From assembly GCA_027858995.1 (NCBI GenBank), contig JAQIBP010000069.1, positions 1 to 37,187 of the forward strand: 37,187 nt of DNA, given 5' to 3'. The notes under the pieces were generated by a model that did not search any database, was not told where the DNA came from, and saw only the letters and a program-made list of their open reading frames with translations. This DNA comes from Deltaproteobacteria bacterium. GTDB taxonomy: Bacteria > Desulfobacterota > Desulfobacteria > Desulfobacterales > Desulfobacteraceae. Positions 35,504-37,187 of this stretch are shown here, one piece after another; position 1 is the first letter of the stretch, and each line of letters begins with the position of its first letter. Position numbers and translations under genes: made by a program.

Positions 35504-35848
35504 ATGAAAACATTTATTAGAGTTATGAAAGCACTGTCAGACCCTAACCGGGTAAAAATGATGAAGATGCTTCAATCCCGCCCACTTTGCGTCTGTGAAA
35601 TTAAAGAAGTCCTTGGTATCGCTCAATCGACCGCCAGCAAACATTTAAAAATTCTGGAGGATGCTGAATTAGTAAGAAGCTTCAAGGATGGAGTATGGGT
35701 CAACTACTCCCTTTCTGACGGCAGTGGTTCCCCTTATTCAGCAAGCATGATTGGAAATTTGAAGCATTGGCTGGATAACGAATCTGAGATCAGGGAACTG
35801 AGCAAAATACTACCTGGTATTGACCGGCATGATATTGTTGGAAAATAA
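35504..35848 (+). CDS. arsR: ArsR-family metalloregulator upstream of arsP
   Basis: A 114-residue ArsR/SmtB repressor. It opens MKTFIRVMKALSDPNRVKMM, has the arsenic-binding pair C29-x-C31 in RPLCVCEIKEVLG, the recognition helix AQSTASKHLKILEDAELV, and the wing FKDGVWVNYSL. No further cysteines are seen, unlike the neighbouring ArsR, so its inducer site geometry may differ. The ATG has GGAG seven bases upstream and a consensus promoter with a palindromic operator directly before it. It is transcribed away from the other arsR and is followed after 67 bases by the permease gene. Confidence 0.95.
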   Translation: MKTFIRVMKALSDPNRVKMMKMLQSRPLCVCEIKEVLGIAQSTASKHLKILEDAELVRSFKDGVWVNYSLSDGSGSPYSASMIGNLKHWLDNESEIRELSKILPGIDRHDIVGK

Positions 35849-35869
35849 TTAACATTAACAAAATTTATC

Positions 35870-35899
35870 TTGAAATATCGATAAGTGACCATATATAAT
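35870..35899 (+). promoter_or_regulatory. Second promoter, directly upstream of arsP
   Basis: TTGAAA (35870-35875) and a perfect TATAAT (35894-35899) are 18 bases apart, 16 bases before the arsP start codon. The sequence AATATCGATAAG within it resembles one arm of the operator before arsR2 (ATATCGTTA). Confidence 0.55.
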
Positions 35900-35915
35900 T
35901 GGAATAGGAGAAATC

Positions 35916-36983
35916 ATGGAATCAAAAACAACCCAGCCTGTACAGGAATGGGGGAAAACAAACAAAATGATGGCTTTGAATCTGTTGATGGGGGCCATTG
36001 GTATATATCTGTGGTGGACTATTTACAGGGTGCTGCCGGATCTTTCATCCTGGCTCACCTATAACCTTTTACCGATAAAGGAAGGCTCACACCTGGGGTC
36101 TTCGGTTGAATTTTTCTTTTACGACACACCAAAAGTCATGATGCTTTTGTTTTTGGTTGTCTTTGGCGTGGGCATCATCAGAAGTTTTTTTACACCTGAA
36201 AAAACCCGGGCTTTTCTTTCCGGGAAAAGTGAATTTGCCGGCAATGTTCTGGCAGCTCTTCTGGGAATTATCACTCCCTTTTGTTCCTGTTCAGCCGTAC
36301 CGCTGTTTATCGGATTTGTAACAGCCGGTGTTCCCCTTGGAGTGACTTTTTCATTCCTGATCGCAGCACCCATGGTCAATGAGATTGCCCTGGGGTTACT
36401 CTATGGTCTTCTGGGATGGAAAGTGGCTGCCATTTACATGGGAACCGGTCTTTTCATAGCTATTTTCGCAGGCTGGATCATCGGCCGCTTAAAACTTGAA
36501 GGCCATATCGAAGAGTGGGTAACAAAGACCAATGCATCAGGCGTGACCATGGAAGAAGAAAAATTAAGCTGGAATGACCGGTTTGTATACGGGTGGGATG
36601 CTGTTAAAGAAATTATCGGAAGAGTCTGGATTTATGTGATCATAGGTATTGCAGTGGGTGCCGGTATCCATGGATTTGTACCGGAAGGGGTCATGGCGTC
36701 CATTATGGGTAAAGGGTCCTGGTGGTCAGTTCCGCTTTCCGTCATCATAGGAGTTCCCATGTATTCCAACGCTGCCGGGATTATCCCCGTTGTGGAGGCT
36801 TTGCTTGGTAAAGGCGCTGCCCTGGGAACCGTTCTGGCTTTCATGATGAGTGTTATTGCCCTGTCTCTGCCCGAGATGGTGATTTTAAGAAAAGTACTCA
36901 AACCCAGACTGATAGCTGTCTTTATCGGGGTTGTTGCTTCCGGTATCCTTTCTGTTGGATATCTATTTAATATGATTATTTAA
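35916..36983 (+). CDS. arsP: ArsP/DUF318-family permease (organoarsenical efflux)
   Basis: A 355-residue membrane protein with about eight helices of the permease family that includes ArsP, which exports trivalent methylated and aromatic arsenicals. The diagnostic cysteine motif is C123-S-C125 in GIITPFCSCSAVPLF, followed by GFVTAGVPLGVTFSFLIAA and NEIALGLLYGLLGW. The second half repeats the pattern with IIGVPMYSNAAGIIPV and ALSLPEMVILRKVLKP. The ATG has AGGAG five bases upstream. Codon use and G+C (48% in 36241-36300) differ clearly from the core genes (30% in 28501-28560), suggesting transfer. Pairing with ArsR supports arsenic as the substrate, but some family members have other or unknown substrates. 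Confidence 0.9.
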   Translation: MESKTTQPVQEWGKTNKMMALNLLMGAIGIYLWWTIYRVLPDLSSWLTYNLLPIKEGSHLGSSVEFFFYDTPKVMMLLFLVVFGVGIIRSFFTPEKTRAFLSGKSEFAGNVLAALLGIITPFCSCSAVPLFIGFVTAGVPLGVTFSFLIAAPMVNEIALGLLYGLLGWKVAAIYMGTGLFIAIFAGWIIGRLKLEGHIEEWVTKTNASGVTMEEEKLSWNDRFVYGWDAVKEIIGRVWIYVIIGIAVGAGIHGFVPEGVMASIMGKGSWWSVPLSVIIGVPMYSNAAGIIPVVEALLGKGAALGTVLAFMMSVIALSLPEMVILRKVLKPRLIAVFIGVVASGILSVGYLFNMII

Positions 36984-37008
36984 AAACGTAAAAAAACTAT
37001 TTATATAT

Positions 37009-37025
37009 AAAGGAGTTTATCATGG
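37009..37025 (+). pseudogene. Start of a gene interrupted by a group II intron
   Basis: AAAGGAG (37009-37015), six bases, then ATG (37022-37024) and one more G form a complete translation start 38 bases after arsP. The group II intron begins at 37026, so only ATGG of the coding sequence is present. The product is unknown; in related clusters a small thioredoxin-like protein often follows this permease. If the intron splices, the gene may be functional. Confidence 0.5.
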
Positions 37026-37187
37026 GTGCGCCAGGCAAAGCTGGTAATTTCTTGTCGGTTAGAGTCCGACATAGTCAAAGGTTAGCCACCGGGCTATCAC
37101 CAAAGGTGCATTTGTGGAGGTAACAAAGCAAATGAAGCCACCTGTAGGGATGTGTCAGACCGCAACGAAAGTGAAGGTATTGAGCTC
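37026..37187 (+). mobile_element. Group II intron, 5' part (domain I), runs off the window
   Basis: The sequence from GTGCG at 37026-37030 matches the bacterial group II intron 5' consensus GUGYG. It continues with the structured, non-coding type of sequence seen in domain I: hairpins such as GTCGG-TTAGAGT-CCGAC (about 37054-37070), CACC-AAA-GGTG (37099-37109), and a late CGAAAGTGAAGGTATTGAG. The intron-encoded reverse transcriptase and domains II-VI would lie beyond the window. Class assignment is not possible from this part. Confidence 0.7.

Noticed and set aside
37022-37123. 33-codon open frame beginning at the ATG after arsP and reading through GTGCG
   Set aside because: All but the first four bases are group II intron-like structured sequence; the peptide is arginine-rich and low in conserved character, so it is treated as an artefact of the intron.
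1-37187. CRISPR arrays, tRNA, rRNA, integrase, insertion sequence or toxin-antitoxin genes
   Set aside because: No regularly spaced repeats, no cloverleaf sequence other than the tRNA-like part of tmRNA, and no transposase, recombinase or toxin-like proteins could be recognised.

Overview
The window is AT-rich chromosomal DNA from what looks like a deltaproteobacterial sulfate reducer (Desulfobacterota, probably Desulfobacteraceae). This placement is an inference. It rests on the low G+C (bases 28501-28560 are 30% G+C), the gene set and order (guaA, rbgA, prc, AsmA-like, recX; parE, parC, rng, yajC, secD, secF, dprA, topA), a long class I adenylate cyclase fusion, a PTS made only of HPr and enzyme I, and the tmRNA tag. 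No rRNA or tRNA genes and no CRISPR array were seen.

Left block (1-10848, all minus strand). Read in the direction of transcription: a 60-residue orphan gene, guaA, a membrane-anchored coiled-coil protein, a 51-residue cysteine-rich protein, an inositol-monophosphatase-family gene, rbgA, prc, a 1078-residue AsmA-like protein, and recX running off the window at base 1. Genes are close or overlapping from rbgA onward.

Centre-left block (10849-25601). A 417-base divergent region carries a 64-base near-perfect palindrome and the efp promoter. efp (+) meets topA (-) tail to tail 15 bases apart. The minus strand then holds one long housekeeping run: parE-parC, rng, a LysM-like membrane protein, yajC-secD-secF, a CpoB/YbgF-like TPR lipoprotein, dprA and topA. 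An unusual share of these genes start with TTG, and one probably with CTG.

Centre-right block (25602-33403). A 1290-residue class I adenylate cyclase with an N-terminal helical region and a central pentapeptide-repeat domain is divergent from parE. A LOG-family gene follows on the minus strand. ptsH-ptsI-smpB follow on the plus strand with overlaps or minimal gaps, and then the tmRNA gene ssrA.

Right end (33404-37187). Immediately after the tmRNA 3' end the content changes. There is a broken ynfA-family gene, an ACR3 arsenite efflux gene with its own ArsR (minus strand), and a divergent second arsR with an ArsP-type organoarsenical permease (plus strand). A clear promoter/palindromic operator lies between the two arms. 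The permease gene is richer in G+C (36241-36300 is 48%), and the window ends inside the 5' part of a group II intron that interrupts a further gene just after its start codon. The simplest reading is an acquired arsenic-resistance island whose left edge is the ssrA 3' end, a common integration site.
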